Source: Perognathus longimembris pacificus
Taxonomy: Eukaryota > Chordata > Mammalia > Rodentia > Heteromyidae
Assembly (NCBI RefSeq): GCF_023159225.1
Contig: NC_063170.1
Location: 26,500,301-26,564,300 of the forward strand
Direction: 5' to 3'
Length of the DNA: 64,000 nucleotides
The notes under the pieces were generated by a model. That model did no database searches. It had not been told where the DNA came from and saw only the letters and a list, made by a program, of their open reading frames with translations. A program made the position numbers and the translations under genes. The stretch's first letter is position 1. Each line of letters begins with the position of its first letter. This document shows, piece by piece, positions 52,001 through 63,330 of the stretch.

Positions 52001-52802
52001 GCCCTGTCTATTGCAGAGGTAGGGTGGTGTTTGCTGGGATTAAAGCCATTTACATGGCTTAAAGGCCTAGGACAAAGCCGCTCCAAGCTAGGAGGCTGGG
52101 TTTGGAGTTCAGTTCCCCTCCCCCCGCTGCCTGTGCCAGCCAGGTTCCCAGGTCAAATAGGCATTGGCTACCACTGCTGTGTGGCCCTGGTTCAGGGTGG
52201 CTGGAAGTTGAGTGTACCTTTGTTACAGGTGGGGAGCATCCTTCATCCCCACACACCAAATCTGAACAATGCTAGGAAGCCACAAGTGGGAAATTCCATA
52301 CCCTGCCTCGCAGGATGGGCTACATTTTGGGTGAGGGACACAAAGCCCGGTACTAGCAAGCAAGGATTGGAGATAGTGTGCCTCAGAAAGACAGAGAGTG
52401 GGATCTACTTCTAGGAGAGGTCTTCTTGGGAAGCCATTGGGAAGCCACTGGGGTCCAGGGAGTATTGTCTTCCTGAGCTTGGAGGAGAGGGCTGCCTGGG
52501 CTGCCAGCCCCAAGTCACTTTTCTGCTGTCCCTTTGTCAGTGGCTGGGCCACCCTGCCTCTCCCATCTCCCATCACACTGCCTTTATTCTGGTCACTGCT
52601 CAGAGGAATGCCTCTTTTCCTCCACATTCCTGCAGCTAGGGCCTGTGCCTGGGCAGAAACCTCAGGGCTGCTCCCTGCTAACCTGGCGGCTATGGGCAGA
52701 CAGTAAAATGGTGGTAATAATTAGACCTTTCCTACCTCTACAGTGCTTGTGAAAATTAAGGGAGCCACAAAAGCAGAGTGCTCAGACCATGTTAGCAGAG
52801 TG

Positions 52803-52805
<3 letters not shown>

Positions 52806-52853
<48 letters not shown>
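52806..52853. repeat. (TG)n microsatellite
   Basis: 24 TG units, about 70 bp from the tail side of the next minus-strand SINE. Confidence 0.97.
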
Positions 52854-52855
<2 letters not shown>

Positions 52856-52921
52856 GCAGGCAGGTTTGGTGCTATCATTGCTGTACCTCTGTCTCTCTAT
52901 CTTGTGCTTGCTCACTTGCTC

Positions 52922-53155
52922 TCTTTGTGCCAGTACTGGGACTTGAACTCAGGACATAGGCACTGGCCCTTAGCTTTTCTCACGCAAGGCTGGGGTTCTA
53001 CCACTTGAGCCACTGCTCTACTTCTGGAGTTTTGGTGGTTGATTAGAGACAAGAGTCTCACAGACTTTTCTCCCTGAATTGGCTTCAAACCAAAATCCTC
53101 GGATCTCAAACTTCTGAATAGCTAGGATTACAGGTGTGAGCCACTGGCACCAGCT
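52922..53155 (-). mobile_element. 7SL-tRNA fusion SINE
   Basis: TGTGCCAGTACTGGGACTTGAACTCAGGAC ... TCTACCACTTGAGCCACTGC ... AGCTAGGATTACAGGTGTGAGCCACTGGCACCAGC. Confidence 0.9.
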
Positions 53156-53295
53156 TGGACTTCTTTCTTTTCTTCAAACTTCCCTATTCTTGGGGAGTTC
53201 CCTCTTTCCCCCTCCACCAAGAGGGTGTTCTGGCTGCTTGCCTACCAGGCCTCTCCCTGGCTGCCAGCTACATGCTGGATCCTTTGAGAGCGGAG

Positions 53296-53526
53296 TTGTT
53301 TTGTTGTTGTTGGCCATGGGGCTTGAATTCAGAGCCTAGGCACTATCCCTGACCTCTTTTGCTCGAGGCTAGTGCTCTACCACTTTAAGCCACAGCACCA
53401 CTTCCAGTTTTCTAGTGGTTAATTGGAGATAAGAGTCTCCTGGACTTTCCTGCCCAGGCTGGCTTTGAAGAGCAAATTTCAGATCTCAGCCTCTTGACTT
53501 GTAGGTGTGAGCCACCAGTGCCTGGC
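53296..53526 (-). mobile_element. 7SL-tRNA fusion SINE
   Basis: GGCCATGGGGCTTGAATTCAGAGCC ... GGTTAATTGGAGATAAGAGTC ... GTGTGAGCCACCAGTGCCTGGC; a small deletion removes AGCTAGGATTAC. Confidence 0.9.
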
Positions 53527-53689
53527 TAAAAGCAGAAGTTTTTGATCATTCCTGCCCCAGTGTTCAAGCCTTAGCAAATGATTAGTCAGTAAACACTTGC
53601 TTGGTTGAATATTAAACTACATTTAAAATAAGGTCCTTTAATAAAATACATAATCCTCCTTCCGTTATCTATGGGCACTGCATAGGTAC

Positions 53690-53935
53690 TTTGAAAATAT
53701 TTAAAAACTGTATCTAACTCAACTTGTCCTTATTGCCTATGTGATGTAATGTAACAATTATTCACATAGAATTTAATTTTTATTTGGTATTAGAAGTAGT
53801 CTAGAGGTGATTTAAAGGGTACACAAGTATACATGTAGATTCTATGCAAATTCAACACCATTTTCTACTGAGGACTTGAGCATCATTGGAGCCATTCTTT
53901 TGGTTATACCAAGGGCCAATTGTATAAAGGATATA
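53690..53935. mobile_element. Possible Tc1/mariner-type DNA transposon fossil
   Basis: TTAGAAGTAGTCTAGAGGTGATTTAAAG ... TATGCAAATTCAACACCATTTT ... GGACTTGAGCATCATTGGA follows the order of a known mammalian MITE-like repeat (ACTTGAGCATCCGTGGA). Family and strand are not assigned. Confidence 0.5.
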
Positions 53936-54029
53936 TGTTTACAGACACACATATGGGTGTACATGTATGCCTGCTCTGTGAATCATGTCAAGTACTGTTA
54001 AGTTCATTTTGCTGGTAACAGTTTTGGCT

Positions 54030-54115
54030 TAGAGAAAGGAAACTAGCTTGCTTAAGGTCACACAGCCCAGAAGGGCAGGAGCAAGGTTTGAACTCATAGC
54101 TTTCGAGTCTCCCAG
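54030..54115 (-). mobile_element. MIR fragment
   Basis: GGCTTAGAGAAAGGAAACTAGCTTGCTTAAGGTCACACAGCC..GCAAGGTTTGAACTCATAGC is clear inverse MIR wording. Confidence 0.7.
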
Positions 54116-54831
54116 GGCAGGCCATGTATGTGGCCAGCAGAGTGTTTAGTCTCTGGAGCTCTCCAGCAGGCCTAATGGGTGATGGCCAGTTTGCAAAGGG
54201 CTGCCATAGGAGCTGCCATAGGCCATACCTGGTGAGCCACTGAATGCCTATGCCTGTCTCGAGTTCATGTCCAGAGGGCACTATGGTCTTCTTTGGTATT
54301 CAGGTGCTTGTCCCAGGGCTCAGGGTGGCCATCAGGCCCAGTGTACCCAGCCTTTGCATTGCCAATGTTCTGTCCTACCCCCCAGGAGCCCATCTGAGCC
54401 CATGAGCTGCCTCCCATGGCAGTCCACATCCATGCCTGTCTTGTGCTCCTGCAGAGCCATCCTGGCACCTAGTATGTGCCTGCTCTAACCGCATTCTGTT
54501 CTGGAATCCAGATGTGCAGGACAAGGGAGGATACTGGCTTCTTTAGTGCCTCTTGCCCGCCTCCCTCCTGTGGCTGGGGCGCTACCTCACAGGTGACAAG
54601 AGGCCCAGGCCATTGCCCGCAGCTGAGCTTGAAGGTCATGTGTTTTCAACCCGAACTTGGTCTCAGATCTAATATCCCTGAGCCTGGCCTGAGCTCTCTC
54701 AGGACCTTACTCCCTAGAGCCTTGCTTCTCAAGGCATGGCCCAGTGACTGAAGAATGTGCTAGAAATAAAGAGTCCCAGATGCACCCAGTCCTGCTGAAC
54801 CAGAACATGCATTTTAAAAAAGACTGGTTGT

Positions 54832-55032
54832 GGGGGCTGGGGATATGGCCTAGTGGCAAGAGAGCCTGCCTCGTATACATGAGGCCCTGGGTTCGATTCC
54901 CCAGCACCACATATACAGAAAACGGCCAGAAGTGGCGCTGTGGCTCAAGTGGCAGAGTGCTAGCCTTGAGCAAAAGGAAGCCAGGGACAGTGCTCAGGCC
55001 CTGAGTCCAAGGCCCAGGACTGGCCAAAATAA
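54832..55032 (+). mobile_element. ID + tRNA-like composite SINE, best copy, with target-site duplication
   Basis: The left ID unit is complete (box A TGGCCTAGTGG; box B GGTTCGATTCC). The linker AGCACCACATATACAGAAAA leads to the right unit CGGCCAGAAGTGGCGCTGTGG, with degenerate box B GAGTCCAAGGCC and A-rich tail. AAAAAAGACTGGTTGT flanks it at 54816-54831 and 55033-55048. Confidence 0.95.
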
Positions 55033-55439
55033 AAAAAAGACTGGTTGTTCTGAAGTTTGAGACTGGATGGCCTAGAAGCCCCTCTCCCAGGGCAACCCAG
55101 GTGGGTGTGATGCTCTCGACCATCCCAGCTCACCTGCTGCCCATTTGCTGTGGGGACCCACCTTGCCCTGGAAACACTAGCAGCACAGAACCAGCCTGGC
55201 CTTCCTTGTTGGGCTCTGACCAAGGAACTGATGTAAGAGCACACAGCATAGGCTGTGAACAGAGCCACAGCCCAGGCGGAGTGAGCACAGGGTAAATAAG
55301 ATGGTAGTGAGGTTCAGGAACCCGGAGAGGGCAGGGGTCGTGTGAGTGGTAGAGCATACTGTGATTTGAGATGCTAGTTTTACACGGGGCTTGCTAGAGG
55401 AACTAAATACCAGCTAGGCCTCCCTCTTGAATGATGACA

Positions 55440-55570
55440 TGAAATAACAGGCAAAGGAGGAGCCAGAGTTAATGCTTGTGACAACATTTTTAATACAAAA
55501 TATGTATTAAAGCCAATAAAAACCTCCTGATGATCGTCGATGAATCACCTAAGTTCTCTTAGCATATCTG
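55440..55570. promoter_or_regulatory. Candidate conserved non-coding element
   Basis: CAACATTTTTAATACAAAATATGTATTAAAGCC and CTGATGATCGTCGATGAATCACC in repeat-free sequence. Confidence 0.4.
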
Positions 55571-55739
55571 CTTTGCTGAGTGACTACTGGTCTCTCTCCT
55601 TCCATAAGCTAGGAGCGGCAAGACCCACAATGAGTCTCCTGTGTGCAGCAGGTCATGGACGTGGGTCTGTGTGAGGAAGCCGTGCCCATGTGGCAGGGTA
55701 GAAGAGGCTCCGTGGGCCGGCTGGGTCTTCCGCAGCTTA

Positions 55740-55880
55740 AACACCTTTGATTACCAAATCGGGCAGGGAGAGGTGCTGACAAGAATTCTTCCCACCTCTT
55801 CTGCTGGCATGTTTTGAAGGGAGTTCAGTTATGAGACTATTAAAATGTTATTTTGGTAATTAAGCCCACAGCTGTTCTGA
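55740..55880. promoter_or_regulatory. Candidate conserved non-coding element
   Basis: AAACACCTTTGATTACC (TCF/LEF-like CTTTGAT) and GACTATTAAAATGTTATTTTGGTAATTAAGCCC in repeat-free sequence. Confidence 0.4.
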
Positions 55881-56699
55881 GGGCAGCAGGGCAGGTGGTA
55901 TGGAAGGCGGCGGAAGGCATAGGTGGGAGCACAGGCGGGCTGGAGAGCCGGGGGATGGCTGAAGGCCGGCCCTGGGGGCAAGGTGATGACCGCCTCTCCT
56001 CATGTCCTGAGCTGTGTTTGGTGACTACAGGGGACCACTGGTTCAGTGGGCCCATTCTCTGGAGCTGAGTGGCATCCCCCGACATGAGGGCGCCTGTTAG
56101 GGTTCCACACAAAAACTGGGAGCAGCAAGTCTATGTTACCTCTGCTGTAGGCCCCTGCACTTAGTAGGTGCTGCTTCTGAAGCAGGCAAGTTTGGGGCTT
56201 AGTTATATGAGGGGGAGACCTAGGAAGGTTTCCTGGGAGCAGACTGCGGGTTGAAAGGCGGAAAGGACTCTTTCTTCCTGTGGTGCTCCTGGCACCACGC
56301 TCATAGCAGATATTCATGAAGTGTTCCTCAAATGGAAATTTCATGTCTTCTCTTGTTGGTAATTTAAAAAGAAATATGGACAGAGTGTAGCAAGGATAAT
56401 AGTAGAAGGTCACGGGGGTGGGGGGCAGGAAGGCTGGCTTGCTGCTTACTCATTTCTGCATGCCCAGTGTGTAGCCCACAGCACAGCATCAGCTCTGCTG
56501 TTCTGGAACCTACTCTGCTCCGTCACTACCAGTGTACAATTGCGCTGGACCCAAAGTGGTCTCTGAATGTGCCTCCCTGGTATGAGGCCTTTAGTGGCTC
56601 CATGTCACCCAGGGGTGAGGCCTTCAGTACAGTGCACTAGGAAGGCCTCCCATGACATTCCTTCCGACCCATCTCACCCGTGTCTTTCCCTCTGCATTC

Positions 56700-56726
56700 T
56701 AGCCACAGCCACAGCCACAGCCACCA
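56700..56726. repeat. (CCACAG)n short array
   Basis: GCCACAGCCACAGCCACAGCC, about four hexamer units. Confidence 0.85.
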
Positions 56727-56799
56727 GTGTCCTTTCTCCACCTTCCTGTGTCTCCCAATGCAGTCTGCAGCTGGGGGACTGGCAGGCTTTTCATGGTGT

Positions 56800-57012
56800 G
56801 GGGGGGTGGGGGGGTAATGACTGGGGCTTGAACTTGGGGCTTAAGGCTGGTACTCTTCCACTTGAGCCACAGCTCCACTTCTGATTTTTTGATAGTTAAT
56901 TGGAGATAAGACTCACAGACTTTCCTGCCCAGGCTGGTATTGAATCCTGATCCTCAGATCTCAGCCTCCTGAGTAGTTAGGATTACAGGCATGACCCAAC
57001 AGCTCCTGGCTT
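56800..57012 (-). mobile_element. 7SL-tRNA fusion SINE, shortened tRNA-like half
   Basis: GACTGGGGCTTGAACTTGGGGC joins directly to TTAAGGCTGGTACTCTTCCACTTGAGCC, missing the GGGCACTGTCCC block. The 7SL half is intact. Confidence 0.88.
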
Positions 57013-57424
57013 TTATAGGTGTTTTCTGAGATACAAGAAGATACAAGACAGATTCTTCATGTGTAGTGAGTGACTGTAGGAGGGGGGCGCAGATCACACC
57101 CAGCACCGTGTTGGCAAGCTCTGGCTTGTGATTGCAGTCAGGACTCCTCTCGCTGTCCACCCAGCTGTACAGCCCTCCCGCTCTCGCTGCCAGGAAGCTC
57201 TGCACATCTAGGTCTGCCGCTCCTCACCTCTCCCCTGCGCGCTCCTGGAGCTCTCTAGGGTGGCGGGTGGCCAGTGGCCCGAAGGCCACAGCAGACACTG
57301 GTGCTGTGAAAGGAGGGGACAGGTCACGGGTGGCTTTTTAGGGAATGGCATGACGGAACCTGGCCCGGCCCAGCCCTCGCTGTCAGGACTGAGCTTGCAC
57401 ATGTACGCCCTGTTCAGCTCCAAC

Positions 57425-57750
57425 GTCTAGTCCAACACTCATTTAGAAATGTCTTCCAGAACATCTGTTTTCTTCCTCAATCAATATGTTCCCCAAAGAG
57501 GGCCAAGTTGCAAAATATTATATGTAACATCAAACATGCTATCTGAATTCAATTAAATGGTTTGGTTGGGGAAGAGTTTGTAGTAATTAAGCAAACTGTT
57601 TTGGAGCAAACTATTTCATTCTTCATTAACAGACACCTCTTGACTCCTAAGAAGCAGGAAAAAAAAAAAAAAGAGAGCCAGAAAAAGTGAAATAAATACC
57701 TCCTGCCTAATATAAATGAGAATGGCCTGATGTACGGGAATCATAATGAG
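57425..57750. promoter_or_regulatory. Candidate conserved non-coding element
   Basis: CTGAATTCAATTAAATGG, GTAGTAATTAAGCAAAC and TTCTTCATTAACAG lie in an AT-rich repeat-free block that ends in a poly(A) run (57659-57672). Confidence 0.42.
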
Positions 57751-57754
57751 CTTT

Positions 57755-57860
57755 GATTTTGAGCCACCTAGTGCTGTGTGACCATAGTGAAGTCACTTTC
57801 CCTCTCTGAGCCTAAGCTTTCCTATCTGTAAAATGGGGATGGCTGAGATTATGAGCGCAC
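57755..57860 (+). mobile_element. MIR fragment
   Basis: GTGACCATAGTGAAGTCACTTTCCCTCTCTGAGCC ... CTATCTGTAAAATGGGGATGG is textbook MIR 3'-half wording. Confidence 0.85.
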
Positions 57861-58062
57861 AGTGGGCCAGCACTGGAGGTCAGTGTGGCCCAGAGATCGG
57901 GGGGCTGGATGATCCTTGACCATCATGGAGTCAGCACATCTTCCACGTCCTTCTTCCAGTGGACCCCGGTACATTTCACAGTTTTTTTTCCAACTGGCAT
58001 ACAACAAGTTGATACTAGGACCCGGCATGAGGAGACTCCTATTTTTAAATTTAAATTAAATA

Positions 58063-58238
58063 GGGCTGGGAATATGGCCTAGTGGCAAGAGTACATGAAG
58101 CCCTAGGTTCGATTCCCAAGCACCACATATATAGAAAACGGCTAGAAGTGGTGCTGTGGCTCGAGTGGCAGAGTACTAGCCTTGAGCAAAAAGAGGCCAG
58201 GGGCAGCGCTCAGGCCCTGAGTCCAAGGCCCAGAACTG

Positions 58239-58269
<31 letters not shown>
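58063..58269 (+). mobile_element. ID + tRNA-like composite SINE with internal deletion
   Basis: GGGCTGGGAATATGGCCTAGTGGCAAGAGTACATGAAGCC lacks the TGCCTGCCTCG block of the ID unit. Right unit as in the other young copies (GAGTCCAAGGCC), poly(A) of about 29. The flanks (TTAAATTAAATA and TTAATTAAATA) look like an imperfect target-site duplication. Confidence 0.93.
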
Positions 58270-58274
<5 letters not shown>

Positions 58275-58282
58275 TAAATAAA

Positions 58283-58490
58283 ATCTTTGTTCATTTTTGT
58301 GCTGGTATAAGGACTTGAACTCAGAGCCTATCGCCCCTGTTTGGCCTTTTTGCTTAAGGCTGGCACTCTAGCACCTGAGCCATACCTCTACTTCCGGCTT
58401 TTTGGTGGTTAACTGGAGCTAAGAGTCTGGCTTTAAACCACAACCCTCAGATCTCAGCCTCCTGAGTAGTTAGGCTGCCCTGCCTGGGCA
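58283..58490 (-). mobile_element. 7SL-tRNA fusion SINE, 7SL half shortened
   Basis: TTTGTGCTGGTATAAGGACTTGAACTCAGAGCC ... AACTGGAGCTAAGAGTC ... CCTCCTGAGTAGTTAGG; lies directly next to the preceding composite in opposite orientation. Confidence 0.85.
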
Positions 58491-60532
58491 CATTCTCTGT
58501 GCAGACCACTTTCATGTTGAAATCTCATGGGATGTCCACACATTCGGAGGCTCTCTAGGGTGACTCCCATGGGGTCCTCAACACTTAGCAACTATCTTTT
58601 TTTTCAGGGAATCTGTAAAAGACTGAGTGAGGTCTCCCTGGAAAATCAAAAGTGGGTTAGGAGGCTGCTGTCATCAAGATCAGAAAATATGTGGCCTGAG
58701 AAAGTGGCAGAGGTGAGATGTAGTGTTTGGGGCAGATTCGGGAGCCCTGGTGTGTAGACAGCAGGTACTGCAGGGGCTCCCCAAGGACAGCTGCCTTGCT
58801 AGGGAGCGGGGAGAATCCTTCCTGGAATGAACGGACTGTCTAGGTCTGGTGTGATTCCCGAAGGGGATGGAGGGATTCCAAACTGGGGACATGGGGGACA
58901 GAGGTTAGAGGCCGGGAGGCCATGACCAGCTGTGCAGGCCAGAAGAGGAAGGAATGATGAGGTCTGGCCACCATGTGTGTTCTGAGGAAAGAGACCTTTG
59001 GCAAAGTGTCCAACACAAGCTGTTCCTGAGTGGGGTCAGCTCGTGGGGGAGGTGGGGGTGTGAGGAGAGGCAGCCTTTGGTGGCCCCAGAGCAGCTGCCT
59101 GAGCGGAGAATACTTACCAATCATCCACTTTTGCATTTGTCCAGACTTGTGCTGCACTAATAAACACCGTGGAACAGGGGAGCAGTAGGGAGAAAGACAG
59201 ATGGACAATAAGGGACAGAACCCTTCTTTGGGAGGTACTGAAGGCTTGGGTGCAAATGTAGCCCTCAGACCAATTTTGAGTTATGAGCGTCCAAAAGCCT
59301 ATCTAAAAGTAGCCCAAGGAACAAAGTGAGTGGGCTCATCATGTCTTCTTCCAGCCCTGAACACCTGGCATCCTCTCTCTTGCTCTTGGCTGGCTTTTCT
59401 CTATTCGTGAGAAAAATGGCTACCAGACCGTCCAGCCTCACACCCTGCTAGCTTAGCAATCCAAAGGGCAGTAAAGTGTTTTAACCCCAATACTACCAGA
59501 ATACTCTTACACTTGGCTTGGATTGGCCAGGCTTCGCCACATGTTTATTCCTGAACCAATCACTTTATCCAGAGACATGGAGTGCATCCATTGGGCAGAG
59601 CTGAGTCACATGCTTGCCTACAGCTTCAGGGGGTGGAGCTAATCTCTTGTGGAGCTTCCCCCACAAGAATCCTGGGTTCATTCTCAGAAAGAATTGGGGA
59701 AACTGACAGGAATGAAACCAAAGTCTATTCTGAGAGGAGTAAAGGCTTGTCAGTCCCTGCAGGACATGCATACTTTGAGCAGGGTTCATAAGTGAAGTGA
59801 GCTGTAAAGACACCAGCCACAGGCAGAGGCTGGGTCCATGAGAAGACCAGTCTTCTGAGCCAAAGAACTGATGCCTCCTGGTGGAGATCACGTGGGCAAG
59901 GGGACCCTTACCCTCTCCTAACCTCTCACACCCCTCATTTCCTTGAGCCTGGACAGGGTGTCCATCCTTTGCATAGTTCTCAGCAGGGGCTGGGCTCTTC
60001 TCCTGCCCTTCCATTCTCTGATGACTATGTTTGGGGTGGGAGTGGAGTTTCTGCCTCTGGTGAGAACCCTGGCAGGCCAGCCCACACCTGGCTGGCATAG
60101 TAGGGCTCACTCTGTCCAGGAGACCTTTCTTTTTTTGAACCCCTTCTGTGTAGCTTAGCTCAGCCTGGATGTGCATGATGTTTTCTGGACTGAAACCCAA
60201 AGCTGACCCGTTTCCACTCTGTTGAACTATTTGTCAGCATTACAGGAACATTGCTCCAGCAGCTTTGTAGTTCCTTTTTGTCCTAAGAGGGAGCCAGGTC
60301 AGTTTGGGAAATGAAAGGATCAGCTAATGCTGTCCTAGGTCACATCAAAGCCAGCTAGAGCCAGGAGAGCTAGCTCACTGCTGTTTTCCAGGTGTGGAAA
60401 TTCAAGTTGACAGAGGCTCTGTCCCTACCTTCAACTCTGATCGTAACATGCTTCATAATCTTTGCCCACTCTCCTTTCCTTTCTGTCCCTTGCTTCCTTC
60501 TTTGTCCAGAAAGGAACAGGAATACTTTGCTT

Positions 60533-60578
60533 TCCTCCTCCTCTTCCTCCTCCTCCTCCTCCTCCTCCCCCTCCCCCC
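60533..60578. repeat. (CTC)n microsatellite
   Basis: CCTCCTCCTCTTCC then about eight TCC units and a C tract, at the tail side of the following minus-strand SINE. Confidence 0.95.
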
Positions 60579-60591
60579 ACCGTGTATGTGA

Positions 60592-60815
60592 GTTTGCCTG
60601 TACTGAGGTTTAAACTCATAGCCTGTCATTCAGCTGGTTTGCTTGCTCATGTGATACTCTTACTACTTGAGTCACGCATCTACCCTTGCATTTTGCTGGT
60701 TATTTTGTAGATCAAATCTCATAGACTTTTCTGTTCAGGCAGGCTTTGAACCTGGTTTCTCCAAATCTCAGCCCTGGATAGTTGAGATTACAAATGTGAG
60801 CCACCAGTGCTCAAC
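60592..60815 (-). mobile_element. Old fusion SINE
   Basis: CTGTACTGAGGTTTAAACTCATAGCC ... TACTTGAGTCACGCATCTACCC ... GAGATTACAAATGTGAGCCACCAGTGC. Confidence 0.8.
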
Positions 60816-61129
60816 TAGGAACATGAATACTTTCCAAGGGGAAAAATACAAATACAGGTGATGCCATATTGGCCCTATTCCCTTCTGCCCTGGAGTGTCA
60901 CAAACACACAGTGAAACCTCCCACAGATGACTGTCTTACCCCAGATGCTGCTAGTAGCCTTAGAACACGTGGCCCTCTGCCTTCTTAGGAGAGCCAGCTG
61001 TGAGTTCTGGGCACTGGTTTCTCTGCCTCACAAAGTTCTCCCCCACTCATCCCCATAACTCTCCCAGACACGGAGCGTCTGCGATACCTCCCACCTCCCA
61101 GCACAGGCCGTCAAGCCATTAGCCTCACT

Positions 61130-61300
61130 TCTCACTGGCTTCACATCAGCACAGTGATCATTTTCAGATTTACAAGCATTAAATATTTTAATTTAATGCC
61201 TTGGCTCTCTTGTAATTCATGCACTTAATTATATGATAATTACTCAAATGAAAGAGATACAGCTGCTGCAGTGTTGATTCCAATGGAAGACTGGATTTTG
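61130..61300. promoter_or_regulatory. Candidate conserved non-coding element, AT-rich
   Basis: ACAAGCATTAAATATTTTAATTTAATGCC (near-palindromic, about 61170-61200) and CACTTAATTATATGATAATTACTC in repeat-free sequence. Confidence 0.45.
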
Positions 61301-62349
61301 AGATGGGCTGTTAGGTGCGGTAGGCCCGGCTCACCTTGTCCTATTCTCTTCCCTTTGCTCTACTTTCCTCGGGACCATATAATCCCCTGCCAGGGATGAG
61401 CCACCAGGCTTTTGCAAGAGCTGTTCTGCAGAGAAACCTAACCTGTAATCTGTGGGAGGAGCGGGCCATGGCCCTCTGTGAAAGGTAGAAGAGAAGGGCT
61501 CTCTCTTGGCTTCACCCGGCAGAGGAAGCTGGGAAGGTTTCATGGTGTCTAAAGCAGGTGGAGGAGCCAAGAAGTCTGTTTCTGCCTTTACTGGAAGCAC
61601 TGGAAGGAGGAGGCCCCATACCTCCTCCCGCTGACCACCAAGGGGTCCTCCAGGAGGGATGAGAGGCAGGGATGCAAGGAGGATGGTGCCTCCTGATGGG
61701 TGCACCTTGTCCCTCTAGCCTTTCCTCTCTGTACCTTTCCACAGTTATTTCCCTAAGTCTCCTCTTTTCTTTCCCTTTCACTACTGACACCTAAAATTGT
61801 GTTCAGTGCCCGAAGGGTGCCGGCTGGTTTGTCAGAACTGTAACTATTAATATTTGGTAGGTATTTTTGCTCCTGCCCTCCTCTGCCATGAATGCAGATC
61901 CCTGTTGGGTCTGATGCTGCTGAGTGGACTGAACAGAGACCTGAGCTGCTGATTAGTGGCAGGAGCAGATCTGAGAATCAGGTGGTGTTGCTTGGGCCAG
62001 GCCCTTTGTGGCACATGGAAGACCCTCTACAAGTCTGAGCTCACTTCTTCCGGTGAAAGTCCCCCTCCTCTTCCAAAGGGTCATAGGACAGGACTCCTGG
62101 TCTCAGCCCTAGCTGGACGGATCTATGATCTTGCCTCAGCTTGGGAAGAAGAGTTTGGACTCCACTGGGGCAAGAAGTTGCATTGGGAGAAGGCAATTTT
62201 GACACCACATTCTGGCATTCTAGGTGGGGATGTCCCTGTCTTCAGGATGACCTTGGCCACATGGGGTCTGCACATTTCCTAGGCACAGACAACCCAGCAG
62301 CGCATTTCTGTGGGAGTGTGCGCTTGTGTGCAAAAGGGTTACAAATGGT

Positions 62350-62460
62350 TTGCCTCGTATGCAGACAATTTTCAGCTAGCTTACAGCAGCTGTGGCGCCG
62401 TGCTGATAGATTAAAAGCAGCAACCAGCCCCAGAATGAAGTGTATTAGAACTCCTGCTGG
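62350..62460. promoter_or_regulatory. Possible conserved non-coding element
   Basis: AGACAATTTTCAGCTAGC, CAGCTGTGGCGCCGTGCTGATAGATTAAAAGC in repeat-free sequence (E-box CAGCTG plus GATTAA). Confidence 0.3.
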
Positions 62461-62671
62461 GTCGAGCTGGGGAGAGGCCCACACAGCTGTCATCTAGGCC
62501 AAGTTTCCAACTGAAACCTCAAGAACAGGATGGAACTCTGAGAAAAGTTAGCTTTCTAAATGAGGTGGCCGGCTGTTAATCAGGAGAGGGAGGAGGGTGG
62601 GCGCTGGAATGCCAAGGATTTAGGAGGCAAGAAGGAGGAGATTCACAGGGCGTCCTTCCCCAGATCAGGAC

Positions 62672-62755
62672 TCTGTGCCGGTACTGGGGCTTGAACTCAG
62701 AGCCTCACACTCTTTCTTGTCTTTTTATTCAAGGCAGATGTTCTGCCATATGTTC
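62672..62755 (-). mobile_element. tRNA-like SINE unit, truncated
   Basis: GTGCCGGTACTGGGGCTTGAACTCAGAGCCTCACACTC ... TTCAAGGCAGATGTTCTGCC. Only the tRNA-like 3' part is present. Confidence 0.8.
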
Positions 62756-63179
62756 CCAGACCAGGACTAAGAACTTCATACCAAACGGTGACTCCTAGAG
62801 CCAGGAAACAAAAGGCTGCCACTGTGGGGTTGGCTGTTTGTGCTGTGCTTTCTCTCCCAGTCCCTTGCTCCAGGTAACTAGTTGGGATGCTGGAAATGGT
62901 ATTTCCACATTATTTACAAAGGCCCCCGGGGTTCAATGCCATTGTGCACATGCACAGGTGGCTCTCCAACTTGAGTCTGCCTCCATCCAGGAAAACTTAA
63001 CTGTGAGAACCACCACACTGTAACACAAATGAGAAAGGCTTGTCAGGGATGCAGCTATGGCCCCTGAGCCTGACTCAAGACTGGAAAGGGGTTCCATTCT
63101 GCTGACATAGGGGCCACTTGAGAGCCCATCTTAGCACCCCTGTGCTTCAAAAAAAAACACCAAAGTGCCAAGGGAGGAG

Positions 63180-63330
63180 TCTGATTCTATTCTTTTTTCT
63201 TTTTTTGGATATAGCCTGATTTTTGCATAAAGCACCACTTCCCACTGGAAGGGCCAGGTGAATCTTTGCTGGAAAAATAAAATGGAATAAATCCAGCTAA
63301 AGTCACCATTATGATTATAAAATAGTACAG
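63180..63330. promoter_or_regulatory. Possible conserved non-coding element
   Basis: GATTTTTGCATAAAGCACCAC (octamer-like TTTGCATAA), AATAAATCCAGC and CATTATGATTATAAAATAG in repeat-free sequence. Confidence 0.3.

Noticed and set aside
59565..60200. 211-codon minus-strand open frame
   Set aside because: No recognisable domain. The 59.35-59.8 kb part may belong to an ancient interspersed repeat that I could not name, so I left it unassigned.
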